A stretch of DNA of 64,000 bases from Prochilodus magdalenae (taxonomy: Eukaryota > Chordata > Actinopteri > Characiformes > Prochilodontidae), in NCBI GenBank assembly GCA_024036415.1, contig JAMWET010002880.1, positions 124,001-188,000 of the forward strand, in the 5' to 3' direction. A program made the position numbers and the translations under genes. The notes beneath the pieces were generated by a model. That model saw only the letters and a list, made by a program, of their open reading frames with translations. It was not told where the DNA came from and did no database searches. Every line of letters starts with the position of its first letter. The first letter of the stretch is position 1. Of the stretch, positions 44,038 through 60,039 are shown in pieces.

Positions 44038-44910
44038 TTACCTAATTACCTCGTTAGCTTTAGCTAGTGATAAAGGCGAATACCTTTCAAGAACACTACA
44101 TCTTTGTTAGTAAATTACCTCAGATGTTAGCTTTAGCTAGTGGTAAATGGCAAGGACGTTCTAAAACATTACATCTTTGTTAATATATTACCTCAGCTGT
44201 TAGCATTAGCTAGTGTTAAACAGAACTTTTTGGAACATCACATCTTTGGTAAGATATTACCTCAGCTGCTAGCGTTAGCTAGCATTAAACAGAACTTTCT
44301 AGAACATCACATCTTTGGTAATATATTACCTCAGCTGCTAGCGTTAGCTAGTGTTAAACAAAACTTTTTGGAACATAAGATCTTTGTTAATACTGTATAT
44401 TACCTCAGCTGTTACTGTTAGCTAGTATTAAACAGAACTTTCTAGAACATTACATCGTTGTTAATATATTACCTCAGCTGTTAGCATTAGCTAGTGTTAA
44501 ACAGAAGTTTCTTGAACACTACATCTTTGGTAATATATTACCTCAGCTGTTAGCGTTAGCTAGTGTTAAACAGAACGTTTTGGAACATCACATCTTTGGT
44601 AAGATATTACCTCAGCTGATAGCGTTAAACAGAACTTTCTAGAACACTACATCTTTGGTAATATATTACCTCAGCTGTTAGCGTTAGCTAGTGTTAAACA
44701 GAACGTTTTGGAACATCACATCTTTGGTAAGATATTACCTCAGCTGTTAGCGTTAGCTAGTGTTAAACAGAACATTTTGGAACATCACATCTTTGGTAAG
44801 ATATTACCTCAGCTGTTAGCGTTAGCTATTGGTAAACAGAACTTTCTAGAACATCACATTTCCGTTAATACATTACCTTAGCTGTTAGCTTTAGCTAAAG
44901 CTAAAAAAAA
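44038..44910. repeat. 69-bp minisatellite, about 13 copies
   Basis: Units of about 69 bp, each containing ATTACCTCAGCTGTTAGC, then GTTAGCTAGTGTTAAACAGA and GGAACATCACATCTTTGGTAA with variants. One copy (about 44609-44660) is shortened by loss of the TAGCTAGT part. Because 69 is a multiple of three, an artificial open frame with a 23-residue repeat appears at 44140-44421; it is not regarded as a gene. It sits where the promoter of ZF8 would be expected. Confidence 0.92.
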
Positions 44911-45213
44911 AAGCAGTTTGGGCAATTCTGTTGCCAGTGCTGTTGTATTTACCCAGGTGGGAGAACAGTCTGACCCACAGGGCTGAAGTTGGCTGCTTAT
45001 TTGTCAGCTTCTTATTCGAATTCTCTCCTCCCACGTGCTACCTCTGCTTTGTGTTAGTGCTGCAGTAATGCGACTGCTACACCTCGCATACATACAAATC
45101 AGCATGTGCTGCACATCAGTGAGAGCATTGTCCGTTGTCTGCCCATTAATGTTACCGTAGTATTCATTTTTGGACAGATTGAGAGTTTAGACTTAGATTT
45201 TTTTGTTTTCCAG
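44911..45213. other. Non-coding, upstream of pseudogene ZF8
   Basis: No promoter A or B copy was found in this stretch or between it and the Tc1 element. Confidence 0.45.
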
Positions 45214-45716
45214 AAATGATCTCCTCCTGCACCTGATGACCTTCTCCTGTAGTTTCCTGCCCAGCTTAAATGTACTCCCTTATATACATGAGGACATTCC
45301 ATCAAGAGGAACCTTAAGCTGCTAAAACAGGTTAAATGAACATGGCGTCCAGAAACTGTTCTGGTACACAGGGAACAACGTCTGTTACTGTCCACATGAA
45401 CACATCTCATAGCCCACACAGTCAAAAACAAAAAGGCAGCAAATATATTTTTAAAAAAATCACCACTGCTCCGAGTGTGGGAGGAGATTTAGTCATATGA
45501 CTACTATCAATCTACACCCGTGCATTCACACCAGAATTAAACCATGTTATTGCTCAGCGTGCGAGAAGATCTTTACCCATCAGAGTCATCTCCGATGACA
45601 GGAGAGACGCTGTATCACTGCTCAGAGTGTGGAAAGAGTTTTATGGCATTCCAGAGATAAAAGAACACACAAGTGCATTAGGAGTAGTGAAGGAAACAGG
45701 CAGTACTGCGTGTACC
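45214..45716 (+). pseudogene. ZF8: zinc-finger pseudogene
   Basis: A ZF exon 2 with an intact-looking acceptor (TTTTGTTTTCCAG, exon from 45214), a leader with a 6-codon upstream ORF, and the family start at 45342 (MASRNCSGTQG). The frame breaks in an A-tract near 45447-45455. In the shifted frame come a finger (CSECGRRF, contacts altered, H-x-P spacing off) and part of a second (CSACEKIFTHQSH) ending in TGA at 45596. After a deletion a last-finger remnant follows ([15 protein letters not shown], and in the next frame THKCIRSSEGN). Only about two or three fingers remain and no promoter module was found upstream, so it is dead. Confidence 0.9.
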
Positions 45717-46558
45717 CTGAAAACATCACAGGAGTCTTTACTCCTGTAAAGGAATTTTACATTCAGGGTAGGTGTTTTTTTAGGGCAAATCCACATTTTG
45801 TTGTTTTATGCTACAAGAATGTACAAGAGAATAAAATAACACATATTTAAAATCTAAATTAATACTATGGTGAACACAATGAAGGCCACTTTCAGTTAGT
45901 AGTTTTCTTTCTATCTCGGTACAGTGTATTCGTTGGAGAATCAGTTTTTCTTGATGCAGTGAAGTGTCGCTTTGTCTTCCCTAATAACTTTTAGAATATT
46001 TTGTCTGTGTGACGTATGACCAGTCTGCTCTTATTTTTAACAGGACAGGACATACGATCCTAAAGTCTGCAACAGCAAAATATTTGCCATGCTGGGTAGA
46101 AATAAACATCTTTGTAAAGGACTCACAAGACTAAGAAGAACTGCAAGGCATCAGATTATTTGATGCACTGCATCAACCTCTCCTATGGATGTCTGTTCTA
46201 CACAGCATAGAACTGCATACGTGCCACCCGCTCATTAAGGAAGGAATAGAATGGGGTTGGGCCACTTATCTGCTGTGTGAATGTAACTAATTTGCTGAAC
46301 TGTTGTATTTGAAGGGGAAGACACCTATTTGTACTCTTCCATTCTATTCTTTTCTTTCTATATTTATTTCTGTCTCTCACTTTTAATTTGGTAATTATTT
46401 TCATTAAGAAATATTTTATTATGAATGAGTGTTTTTCATACATATCTGAATTTCAGTCCTAGTCATTAGACAACATCAGACAAGCTTTACCGTAAAATTA
46501 TAAGGTAAAAAATTATACGGTTATACCTGTACCTTATAGTAAAGAATACTGCATAAGA
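45717..46558 (+). other. Pseudogene ZF8 3' flank
   Basis: Diverged family flank (for example CAGTGAAGTGTC and AACAGGACAGGACATACGATCC). No gene. Confidence 0.4.

Positions 46559-46645
<87 letters not shown>
46559..46645. repeat. (AT)n microsatellite followed by a T tract
   Basis: About 27 AT units, then about 33 T. The T tract is the poly(A) tail of the minus-strand L1-like fragment that follows. Confidence 0.95.
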
Positions 46646-46649
<4 letters not shown>

Positions 46650-48150
46650 AATATCTTTATTAAATTCTCAAAATGACAGAAGAAATTGGAACAGTATTGT
46701 ATAAAGAAAGTTTACAGCTTAGCAACATCACACACAAAAAGGGGAAAGAAGAAAAAAAAGGGGAGGAGTATATATTAAGGGTACGAAATAGTTCTCTCTC
46801 TGCAGAGATGCTACACTTCAGCAAGGTCCAGGTCTTTTGTAGTGTTTCGCTTTAGGCTTTTTCAGTTAGCAGGCTAGCTATATTTACATCATATCAAAGT
46901 ACCGGTACAAGTCATTCAATTATCTGTCATCAGAGTCAGCAAGCTCCCCCTTTTCAAGAAAATTCAGGAAAACCTACCAAATCTCTCTAAATTCCTTCAT
47001 TTTACCCTTAATAAACTAGGTTTTTTTCCAATGCATGATTTGAAGTCATTCCTCTTATCCACTGTGGTATACCAGGGGCTTCCTCTTTTTTCCAGGATCG
47101 TGCTATTACCCGTTTGGCTTCAGTAGGACATACGTTAATGAGGGAGGATTCCTTTTTATTCTCAAATATTCTAATTTCAAATCATCTGGAAGTATTTTAA
47201 AAATGCATAGTTTAGGACTAAGAGGAACATCTTTGTCAATAATCAATGACACTATGTGAATCACACTTTTCCAGAAACCCTGTATTTCAGAGCATTCCCA
47301 CATACAGTGGAACAGTGTACCTTTATTATGTTTGCATTTGATACAAGTATCTGGAATATTTGAGTTGAATTTATTTAATCTGGATGGTGTGATGTACCAT
47401 CTGTCTAACCACTTATAATGAAGAAGTTTTGGGTTAGTATTTAGTGTTTGTGTCTGGGCTTTCAGACAGGCCAGGCTCCATTCCTCCTCAGATATTTCTT
47501 CTTTTAGATCATCCCTCCAGGCTTGAAGTCTGCAGTTGAAGGATTTTTTTTTATTTTTCCACCCTAAAGCTATAAAGAACAGATCTGGCCTCTTCCTTTT
47601 AAATGGTCCATGATTATTTTTTCTAACGAAGATGGTGGGGGTATATCAAGAAAATTGTGTTTTGAAAGAATAAAGCTTCTTACTTGAAGGAATTTGTAAA
47701 AATGCTTTTGAGGAATATTGTAGATGTTCCTGAGATCTTCGAATGTCATCATTTTCCCTTCTTTGTAAAGATCTGACACAGTTTATCCCTTGCCTTGACC
47801 ACATCTCAAACCCTGGATCAGATTTCCCAGGATGGAAATTATGATTAACATAAATTGGACTGAACCAAGAAAAATGTGAGATTTCTCCAAGATAGGAGAG
47901 GACCTCAAACCACACAGATATTGTATTTTTGAGAAAGGGATTTTTTGTTAGTTTTTTTTAAGAGTTGTGCATTCAGCTGAGAAGAAATACACCTTTAACG
48001 GGATCTCCTTTATATCATATGACTCAACCAATGTCCAAGCTGGTAATGATTCTGGCATGAAATAAAACATTGCAGCACGCATTTGAGCTGCCCAGTAATA
48101 CCACTTAAAATTAGGTAACCTCAGACCCCCTCTATCGTAATAAGAGCATA
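46612..48150 (-). mobile_element. L1-like LINE, 3' fragment of ORF2
   Basis: On the minus strand, from about 48150 downward, pieces of the C-terminal part of L1-type ORF2 are seen: GGLRLPNFKWYYWAAQMRAA, the region with WFEVLSYLG, then YNIPQKHFYKFLQVRSF, LLHYKWLDRWYITPSRL, CIKCKHNKGTLFHCMWECSE and FWKSVIHIV. A CCHC-like cluster is included, as in L1 tails. At least two frame breaks occur and the reverse transcriptase is absent, so it is a 5'-truncated dead copy. It ends in a poly(A) tract (T on plus). Confidence 0.85.
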
Positions 48151-49600
48151 TCTTCTGTGAACAGCTGTTTCATTTCTAGAGCACAGATAAGACCTCCTCA
48201 TTCTTAGCAATCCTTCACAAAAGAAACCATTGACGACTAACATATACAAGGTTCAGTATTCTGGAATCAGATGATACTTTAAAGTTATAGGCAGGTTTAG
48301 AATTATTTTCTCAATGTGAAGAAGGAGTGTTCTGGCATTCACAGGGCTGCTTATCTGACTGATTGGCATGATAAATACTAAATGGCCCCCAAAATACCTA
48401 CCTGGGACAATTAGTACAATGGCAGGGAAGGCATTTGCCATATCTGGCCCAACAGACCAAATCTTTGAAGTAAGAGTGTCTGAACATCAAAGTGGCTTAC
48501 ATGCAGAAACACGGGTGTTACTGGTGCTTGTGGAGGTATTACATGCTTTTTAGATGCGTTTCAGTCAGTGACGATTTTTTTTGTCCGGTGAGCTTATGTT
48601 GTGAAATGAAGTAATTCTGATTCTGAGGTAGTCTGATATACCACAGCATAACGCTAAAATGATTTTATGATTTCTGTTCTGTGACTAACTAAAAACGAAA
48701 GAGAAACCACACAGTGAAAAGCAAAACAGTAACAAATTCTAAACTTTAATAGAATAAGTTTTTGGGGGGATTACAGAAAAATAAAGAAGAAATACTATTA
48801 ATAGATTTAAAAAAAAAAAATTTTTTTAAAACAGTCTCCACAGGTTAACATGTTCACACTAACAGTTTAAAGAAAAAACAAATCAGCAACTTTTAAGTGA
48901 GTGAGAGAAAGAAAGAAAGAAAGAAGGGACGTTTCCACCAATGTAGAATTGTTCCGCTCCAGTTCACCACGCTAATTTTAAACTGCTTGGCACTTTAAAC
49001 AACAATTACCAATCAATAAGTTCAAAACCCAAATTTTTTTAAAGAGGAAAGAAAGTGGCATTTTCATTGATTTAACTATTAACTAGTTAATGCATATGAG
49101 TCACTGGCACATAATGAGGACTCAAGAAGCCAGGGACACGCCACACTCTAAATCGGCGTCTGTCTATCCTGGTTCTGGATGCACCCTACCATGTCCTTTT
49201 TAGTGGACATCCTGCTTGAACCCCCCTTGGAGTTCTGGAAGGGCTTGGTAATGTGAATGAAGTGTGTTGGAAGCAGGGAACCCACCAAAATGTGCAGGGC
49301 ACGATGCTTCCAGGACTAGGGTTAAGAAACACTGCTCTAAATGACCAATTAGACAACAGAGCAAAGCTTCTCGATCTTTTGCCACATACAAACGAAACTC
49401 ATTTTGGGGAATCTTATGTAGTGCACCTTGGATGTATTAGCCGTAAGCTTCACTTCACATATTCAGCACATCAAATTCTACAAATTCTAAAATTTTAAAT
49501 TTTACAGGCATGTGTTAGAAACAGAGCAAAACAACAATAGGTAGTTTTTCCCAAAAACAGTTGGAATATGGGCTGGAAACACAGATTCCTGCAGACCTTC
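48151..49600. other. Non-coding, possible MITE scrap
   Basis: No gene. A segment at about 49165-49345 ends TCCAGGACTAGGGTTAAGAA, resembling the end of common non-autonomous fish DNA transposons, and starts TCCTGGTTCTGGATG, an imperfect inverse. The family was not determined. Confidence 0.35.
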
Positions 49601-49620
49601 ACTCTCAGAAAGTGTTAAGC

Positions 49621-50537
<917 letters not shown>

Positions 50538-51011
50538 CTGAAAGAAGGAAAAATTCAAATTCAGTGTGCCAGAAAAGTAGTCGGATATTAAACATAAATG
50601 TTACAATTACATCAGCAGGCAGAAAATGTATAGGAATAATAACCCTGTCTTGTTTGACTGAAGATGCACCATTGTATTGGCATAGCATATCATATGTGCT
50701 TGATACTGCATTAAACCCCAACACAAGTTTAGATTATTATGAATCAATTATAAAGAAAGAAAATTATGGCGTCTGGCATGGAAGAGACACAAAGACAATT
50801 TAACCTGTATTTGATAGTTTGAACAGCTATCGTAACATTAGCTTAGCAAACACACTACAGACTAAATCTCTGAATGCAAGGGGCAAGAAAGAGAAGCAGT
50901 ACTGGATGGTATAATCTTCAGACCCTCAGATGGGACTTATATCCCCCACGAGTCTGAAGTGCAGTCACTACGCGAGATCAGGAACAATCCCCACAATCAT
51001 AATCTTCCTAC

Positions 51012-51165
51012 CATTAATAGTTCAGCTCTGGTTTCTGGTCTTCCAACAACACTCTGGAGGAAGCATGGACTGCTGACCACAACACGATCTCCTGCTTCAC
51101 CACTATAGTGCAGAAGTTATAGTTACAGAATTAGCGCCACCTCCTGGCCTGGAGCGGCTTCACGC
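51012..51165 (-). promoter_or_regulatory. Promoter A / first exon of ZF9 (minus)
   Basis: Minus-strand promoter A with the best CTCF-like core of the set, CCAGGAGGTGGCGCTA (51147-51132). The first exon is shortened by a small deletion of the CTGAGCGC part. It ends at 51012 in AATG before GTAGGA, so the exon side of the donor is weaker. The intron is about 474 bp (51011-50538) and includes the module 50870-51000. Confidence 0.72.
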
Positions 51166-51739
51166 TGAACTGCCCAGGATCTTTAGTCTGATGGGAATGG
51201 TATGCTTGTATACAACTTTTTGATCCAACCTAATGTTGTTTTGAAAAAAAAAAAACTTCTGGGGTGTAAAAGTATTAAGCTTGCAACAATCTTAAGTTAT
51301 GCAGTCACGCTGCACTTTCTTCAGAAAATACACTTCTCTGGTTTCCGCGGAGAGGCTCAATTGTTCTGCTTTTAAACTGTGGAGCTCAGTTCAGCTTCTG
51401 TTTGACAGTCCAGCAGAAATCACTCCTAATACACTTATAAATGTCTATCTTTAACTCAGCCTTGAATTAGAATTCTAGCTCTATTCAGGGTTTATTTTGT
51501 ACATCTAATCTATGTGGCTAAATACATAAAAAATACTTTTAAATAAATATTTTCTTCTTCTTTTACTATTGGCATGTGCCTGTAAACCTGCCACTGGTAT
51601 GAAAAGTGCTCCGCATTAATTTGTATTAATTTACTTACTGATTTATAAGGCCTCCATGTATTAGACCACTAAAGCGATAGGGCTTGAGTGAATATTGGTG
51701 GCATTTAAAATAAGCACCTGTTTTCGTGATCGCGTGGTT
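51166..51739. other. Region between two divergent promoters A
   Basis: ZF9 (minus) and the ZF10 unit (plus) have their promoters A head to head with about 600 bp between them. No gene lies in the spacer. Confidence 0.5.
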
Positions 51740-51911
51740 CCAGCGTGAAGCCGCTCCAGACCAGATGGTGGCGCTAATTCTGTATTTATAACTTTCTCCA
51801 ACTGCACTAAAGTGGAGAAGCAGGAGATCGTGTTGTGGTCAGCAGTCCCCGCCTCCTCCGCGCTCAGACAGTGTTGTTGGAGGAGCAGAAACCAGAGCTG
51901 AACTATTGAAG
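51740..51911 (+). promoter_or_regulatory. Promoter A / first exon used by ZF10
   Basis: CTCF-like motif CCAGATGGTGGCGCTA at 51761-51776, a GC box-like CCCCGCCTCC near 51847, and an exon ending at 51911 before GTAGGA. The intron start is conserved to 52306, where it joins the tail of a different ZF copy. The predicted intron to ZF10 is 51912-52524 (613 bp). Confidence 0.75.
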
Positions 51912-52069
51912 GTAGGAAGCTGTCCGACACTTTAACACTCACTGTTCTTCATTCACTCTGAGACACACAGCTGGAGACACATCTGAGTTCTGAGAATAAG
52001 ATCGGATGGGTTTAAATAGATTAGACACACAGAAGCAGCTTTAATCAGACCAGAGCTGAGTAATGGGAG

Positions 52070-52105
52070 CTGCTGCTGCTGCCGCTGCCGCTGCCGCTGC
52101 CGCTG
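52070..52105. repeat. GCTGCT / GCCGCT short tandem repeat
   Basis: An expansion of CTG and GCCGCT hexamers inside the conserved intron start. The same place has a few CTG units in ZF4, ZF5, ZF7 and ZF13, so its length varies between copies. Confidence 0.85.
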
Positions 52106-52306
52106 GACAAGACTATGTGGTTGGGAATGTTTTCCTAGTTGGGTTTGATAAACAGAGCAGATCGATTCTGATGTATTTACCAAGTTAGTTCCAGATACAT
52201 CAAACACATGTTCTTTAGATCAAGACTTTGTGGTTGTTGGTTTATCTGAAGTGCATCTGTTTTTTTGTGTCATTTTTCGTCTACTTTAAAAATGCTGCAG
52301 TAGCAG

Positions 52307-52440
52307 TATACTATAAAGAAACACAATTGCACCAAGAGCAGAGTTACAAATAAGCAGTAATGAGTGTACCATAGCAATCTGGGAGTAAATGTCCCAAGGT
52401 CATAAATCCAATGAGAAAGTGTGACGCTTCAGATTCCTAC
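52307..52440 (+). pseudogene. Tail of a deleted ZF gene inside the ZF10 intron
   Basis: Directly after the conserved intron block ending GCAGTAGCAGTAT, the sequence changes to AAACACAATTGCACCAAGAG, which matches the last codons of the family (HKCTKS), followed by AAGCAGTAATGAGTGTACC, the stop and 3' flank as in ZF5, and then flank sequence CCAATGAGAAAGTGTG as downstream of ZF10 (about 53637). An entire ZF exon has been deleted between the intron and this tail. Confidence 0.82.
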
Positions 52441-52468
52441 CAAAATTAATTCTTTAGTTATACAGTAA

Positions 52469-53530
<1,062 letters not shown>

Positions 53531-54454
53531 CCATAACACAGGAGAGAAAGGGAATGGTGCTCCTTGTCCAGTAGGAGAAAACCACCTACTGTTTTACTGT
53601 TGTTTCTAAAACATTAACATTAAATGGTTTACATGTCCAATGAGAAGGTGTGGAGCTTCTAGATTAAATCATATGATGTTGTTTTCTTTGTAATATTTTT
53701 ATCTTACCAAACTAAGCAGAACATAGCTGTGTACAATGTCTTCTTAATATTATGCATTGTGAATTTTGATAGAAATAGAATGTAAAGGTTTTGTCCCTGA
53801 TTTCACATTTCAGATTCACATTTTGATGTTGATGCTTCATATCACCAGTTGCTACTACATTTTTGATAACCATAATTGCTTGTGCTTTAGCATTGTATTA
53901 TTATTTCTTTAATCAATAAAATAATCAGGGTAAATACACAAAAATACTGTCCTTTTACCATGTGCAATCTTAGATTTTAGAACTGACCTGAGAAACAGGC
54001 TGAAAGGGGGTAAATTTCCTCTATATCATTTCCCCGCAAATGGGCCATAATTTTCCCCATACAGTAGATTTCTAGAATAATATTTTGTAAGTGTTTAGTT
54101 ATGTATTATATGTCTACGTTGGCAGAAGACATGAACATGAAGAATATCAGATATCTGAACCATCCCCAAATTCCTATGTCAGCACTTCCCTACACTTAAT
54201 GTTTAAAAGTTCATTTTGATTGATTGATAACCAATGGAATTTACTATATATTATTGTTGATACCAAATGGGATTTTAAATATATTGTATTATAATATTAA
54301 TCTGTAATATATAAATTGGAAAGAACAAAAATAATTGCAGAATTAAATAAATAAAGAACAAATAATAACTTATAAACAGGTCATGTTCAACCGCGAGTTC
54401 AGATACGAGTGGGATTTACAATGACGCCCGTTCCGCCTGTTTCCATGATCGTGG
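53531..54454. other. ZF10 3' flank
   Basis: Begins with the family flank (TTTCTAAAACATTAACATTAAATGG near 53605). No gene. Confidence 0.5.
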
Positions 54455-54629
54455 GGTAGAGCGTGAAGCCGCTCCATGCCAGGTGATGGCGCTAAATGTG
54501 TAACTATAACTTTATCCGACTGCACTAAAGTGGGGAAGCAGAAGATCGTGTTGTGGTCAGCAGTCTACGCCTCCTCCGCGCACAGACACTGTTGTTGGAG
54601 GACCAGAAACCAGAGCTGAACCACTGAAG
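54455..54629 (+). promoter_or_regulatory. Promoter A / first exon of ZF11
   Basis: A diverged promoter A: the motif reads CCAGGTGATGGCGCTA (54479-54494), and the exon ends at 54629 (CCACTGAAG before GTAGGA). The intron-start similarity fades soon after TTCTTTGTGG (about 54665), earlier than in other copies. The predicted intron is 54630-56178. Confidence 0.72.
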
Positions 54630-54781
54630 GTAGGAAGCTGTCCGACACTTCCACACTTACTCTTCTTTGTGGACGCGAGTATATTTACAGAAGCTTAAAT
54701 TCATGTAGTACACGTGAGGGAAAAGCAAGAGCTAGCGGGACCCTGTGGTAAACTAGAGAATTGCCGCTAATCTATGCAAAC

Positions 54782-54894
54782 ATATATAAACGTACTTTAT
54801 TGTGTTTATTGTTTATTGATTTATTTAGGTTGACAGCGACGATATGTAAACGTACTTTATTGTGTTTATTGTTTATTGATTTATTTAGGTTGAC
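54782..54894. repeat. 60-bp tandem duplication
   Basis: Two nearly identical 60-bp units (ATGTAAACGTACTTTATTGT ... TTATTTAGGTTGAC) lie side by side in the ZF11 intron. The few differences indicate a recent duplication. Confidence 0.92.
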
Positions 54895-55410
54895 CATTTA
54901 ATTAATCTGTTCATCCATTGACATTTAGCTACATGCTGCTACTTGTGTTTATTGGTAAGGCCACCAAACCACACGTTTTCCTTATCTCCGAAATTTCTCA
55001 TTAAATTAAATTCTCTATATTTACCCATTCATAGGGAAATGTGTATGTACTGTTTGTGGGTATTCGTGGGGGTAAGAAGATGGAACTTGACCCAAGGACA
55101 AGACTGTGATTTATAACAAGGAAATAGCATTCAAGTGTGCATACTCAAGATTTAATAAGTTTACAAGTTTGTTGGGTGCATGCTATTTCTTGTACATACA
55201 CACTTTGGCTGCATCCAGAAACACTTGCTATTGCGCCTCTTCTACCTCAGACAAATTTGAAGGAATCCAGGAGAGGAAATGAGGAGTCAGGAGAAGGAGT
55301 TCTGGGGGAAGTGGGACAGCTGACAAACTTGCTTGAAAGCACATACTCAGCTGCTGCACAGACACCACCTAGTCATGTTTGTCAGGTTTTCTATATGTAT
55401 GTATGTATTC

Positions 55411-55417
<7 letters not shown>

Positions 55418-55445
<28 letters not shown>
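55418..55445. repeat. (GT)n microsatellite
   Basis: About 14 GT units in the ZF11 intron. Confidence 0.95.
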
Positions 55446-55447
<2 letters not shown>

Positions 55448-55987
55448 GGCCAGCAAAAGTCTCTGGCTCCCATGTGGTGGTTGTAAGGGCACAGGCAGTG
55501 GCATTTCTGATATTCTGAGATTAGAAACATGACTTGACTTTCTCTTCCTATCTTCTATAATTAGTGTAACTGCTATAAGCCCACTCATAGGTGGTGTAAA
55601 AACAATCGGTCTTGCGCAGAAAAGACATTCAGACTAAACTTAGGGGTCAGGTTGCCGGGAAAGATAGGGTTTTAATACATTTTTTAAATTTTTTTATAGC
55701 TTGACCAGTATTGATTGCCCCATCACTTCTGATATAACCGGGTTATTTTATATTTGTCGCTGGAGACCCTTCTACTTGTCTTAGGTAAAAAAAATGTTTT
55801 GCTGGTTGCTCATGTCACTGACAATGGTTATCTTAAAAGCCTGTCAACTCTGATTCACAAACCTTGATATTGTACATGTGGGCTGATAGCAACAAAGCCT
55901 GCATCTGCATTTTAATGACAGCCAGAGAAGGTATATCAGTGTGAGGCTTAAAAATAGTCATTAGTGGCCGATGATCAGTCAACAGGG

Positions 55988-56049
<62 letters not shown>
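55988..56049. repeat. (GT)n microsatellite
   Basis: About 31 uninterrupted GT units about 130 bp before the ZF11 acceptor; likely polymorphic. Confidence 0.95.
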
Positions 56050-56053
<4 letters not shown>

Positions 56054-56178
56054 CCAAACCCTTCAGTGTCGCTTGTCTGCAGATGAATGACTCTCATCAG
56101 GGGTTATTTTGATCAAAATGCTAATGTTGCATTGCACATTTATTTTATATCTATGTATTGTTTTTTTTTTTCTTCCAG

Positions 56179-56994
<816 letters not shown>

Positions 56995-57654
56995 TGTGTG
57001 TTTTGTGTGCGAGTCTGTAGGAGTTGGAAATGGGTATCTGGAATATTGGAGAACTGGCTTATAGGTAACCATTTGAGAGCATTTAAGGCCTTGAGCCTCA
57101 CTGAGAACAACACTTGCTTAGAGAATTAAGATGTCACAAGGAACACGTTTGTTGACTATATTGTATAAATAGCACTGTATTCGATTTGTTTCCGAACCAG
57201 TCCATGTTAGCATTATAATAATTTATTATTTAGAAAAATCGGCCAGTATTAATAGACTATTCTATATTTAGATTGTCCAGTTTATGTATAACTGGGATAC
57301 AGACAGGAATACACCTATGGGTGCTCTTAACAGTGGGCGCTAGCAGTCTGTTATTTCTTTTCCATTTGTCTATCAGTCAGTCTATTTGTCTGTCCATCTA
57401 TCCTTTGTGTGTGAAGATATGTATTAATATGAACATGTTTACTTTTAATTTTATGTTCCTATACATAAGTTATTTAAAATCTATTCTTCTTTTGAAGTTC
57501 GTTTTGGGATATACTGTATCACAGAAGTTATAAATGGATGTTTTTCACACGTATATTCTGTTTTTTATTTTTATTGTCTCTCTCTACCTATTTGATTCTC
57601 TTCATTCTTGTACAGTGTGCAGATACTCTTCAAAAATCAATAAAATTTAAACAT
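56995..57654. other. ZF11 3' flank, shortened
   Basis: The block around 57062-57120 (GGTAACCATTTGAG, GCATTTAAGGCCTTGAGCCTCACTGAG) matches far 3' flanks of ZF4 (25859) and ZF13 (63195). AATAAAATT occurs at 57640. No gene. Confidence 0.5.
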
Positions 57655-58548
<894 letters not shown>

Positions 58549-60039
58549 AAGTGTCCAGGTGATGATGTAAACCACAACCCCAAGTGAGGCTCATACAGAC
58601 ACCGAAGAGTTCTAATAATTCAAATTCCTCCCATAATGAGATTAATTTGTAATATCTGTTAAAAATAATGAAGAAGCTTCCCAGCAAACACTTGGCCTCA
58701 CTCAGCATCATGACAACCTATTGGTGCACACAACATTATCACATCGTTGAAATGTAATTTGATAATGTAGTGCCAACTTTGTCAGTATGTATCACAATCT
58801 CCTAGAGTCCTTCATGAGTTCTGTTATTTTTGCATGGCACTTCATGGAATTTTACTACAAGAAGTTTCCAACACAAATTCCCAACAAGTAGTTGTACTAC
58901 CATACAGCAGTGTTACTTTATCATGAGACTGTGACGATGCTGTTGAGATAGTATAAATGACATCACCTTCTTACAATGTTCTAGCAATACTATAAGAATG
59001 CAGACAATGTTGTGTGTTTGCTGGGTCTTTCTAATTCGGTATAACTTATAAGTATAGTGTTTCGGATGTAATGGTGGATGTTTTGACAACCATTGATGGT
59101 GTAATCACAACTGTATGAAGGACTGCAAGACTTCAAGCTATCTTAGAGATGTACCATTGACCTTTCCTAATTATGGCCCATGCATGCCTGTTCTATGTGG
59201 CAAAATTTTACCCACAGGGAAAACTACAACCCATCCATGAACATTCCATTACAGTTCATAGAGTCTTCAAGGACTCATGTTGATGTGTTGCACATAGTTA
59301 TGATACTTGGAGAATTATTGGTTGTTAAGCAGGCTGTGACATGGCATAATGATTCATTATTGCCCACCCGCAGTTTATCTGACCAGATATGGTGTCAGAG
59401 AGTGGTGCCCCAAAATCCATGGATGCCAGAGAAGAACGATGGCTTCAACGAGCATTACATAGCAATTGGCGGGCCACAGTGAACCAGTTAACTACTATGA
59501 TAAAAAAAAAGGACCATTAAGTGAACACTGTTATATCTGAGCCAGCAAAGCAGGTGTTTGGTTAAGGTGCCAAAGTTAACCAAGGTCTGTCATCAGCTTT
59601 GTCTCCAGTCTGAACAGGAATACTAAAAAAATTCTGAAATGAGTGTACCTTGTTGACTGAATTACATCATACTTATTGTGTTCTTATTTTATTCGTAATG
59701 TTGAATCAATGTGTTTGCAGTTCTGTGTATAGTCACAGAAGTCTGTGAATTTGCATTAAAGATAAAACTAACTTGACCAAGTCAGAAAGACACCTGTGGG
59801 TGCTCTCACATCCACTGCCCTCATTTTCTCTCTCCCTACTCTCTTTCTTTTAGCCTGCTGTTTTCTCACTTATTAAATATTGAATGCAAATCCAGCTCTT
59901 CTCATTGGCCGTCCTGACCCAGGCACATACCGACGTCATGCGGAGAGCCTGCGTGAGCCGGCCATGTATTGTTTCAGAAAACTTATATAGTAAGAAGCGT
60001 ATATTGGTTGTATGTCAGCTTAACCAGGGGAAACAATAC
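58549..60039. other. Pseudogene ZF12 3' flank
   Basis: The family flank is recognisable (near 59265 TCTTCAAGGACTCATGTTGATG; near 59300 GGAGAATTATTGGTTGTT; near 59850 TTTTAGCCTGCTGTTTTC). The frame at 59180-59482 is flank sequence, not a gene. Confidence 0.5.

Noticed and set aside
44140..44421. 93-residue frame with a 23-residue repeat
   Set aside because: It arises from the 69-bp minisatellite. It covers only some copies, and other copies break the frame by indels, as expected for non-coding repeats.
55137..55532. 131-residue plus-strand frame in the ZF11 intron
   Set aside because: It runs through a GT microsatellite (a Cys-Val run), has no recognisable domain and lies inside a predicted intron.
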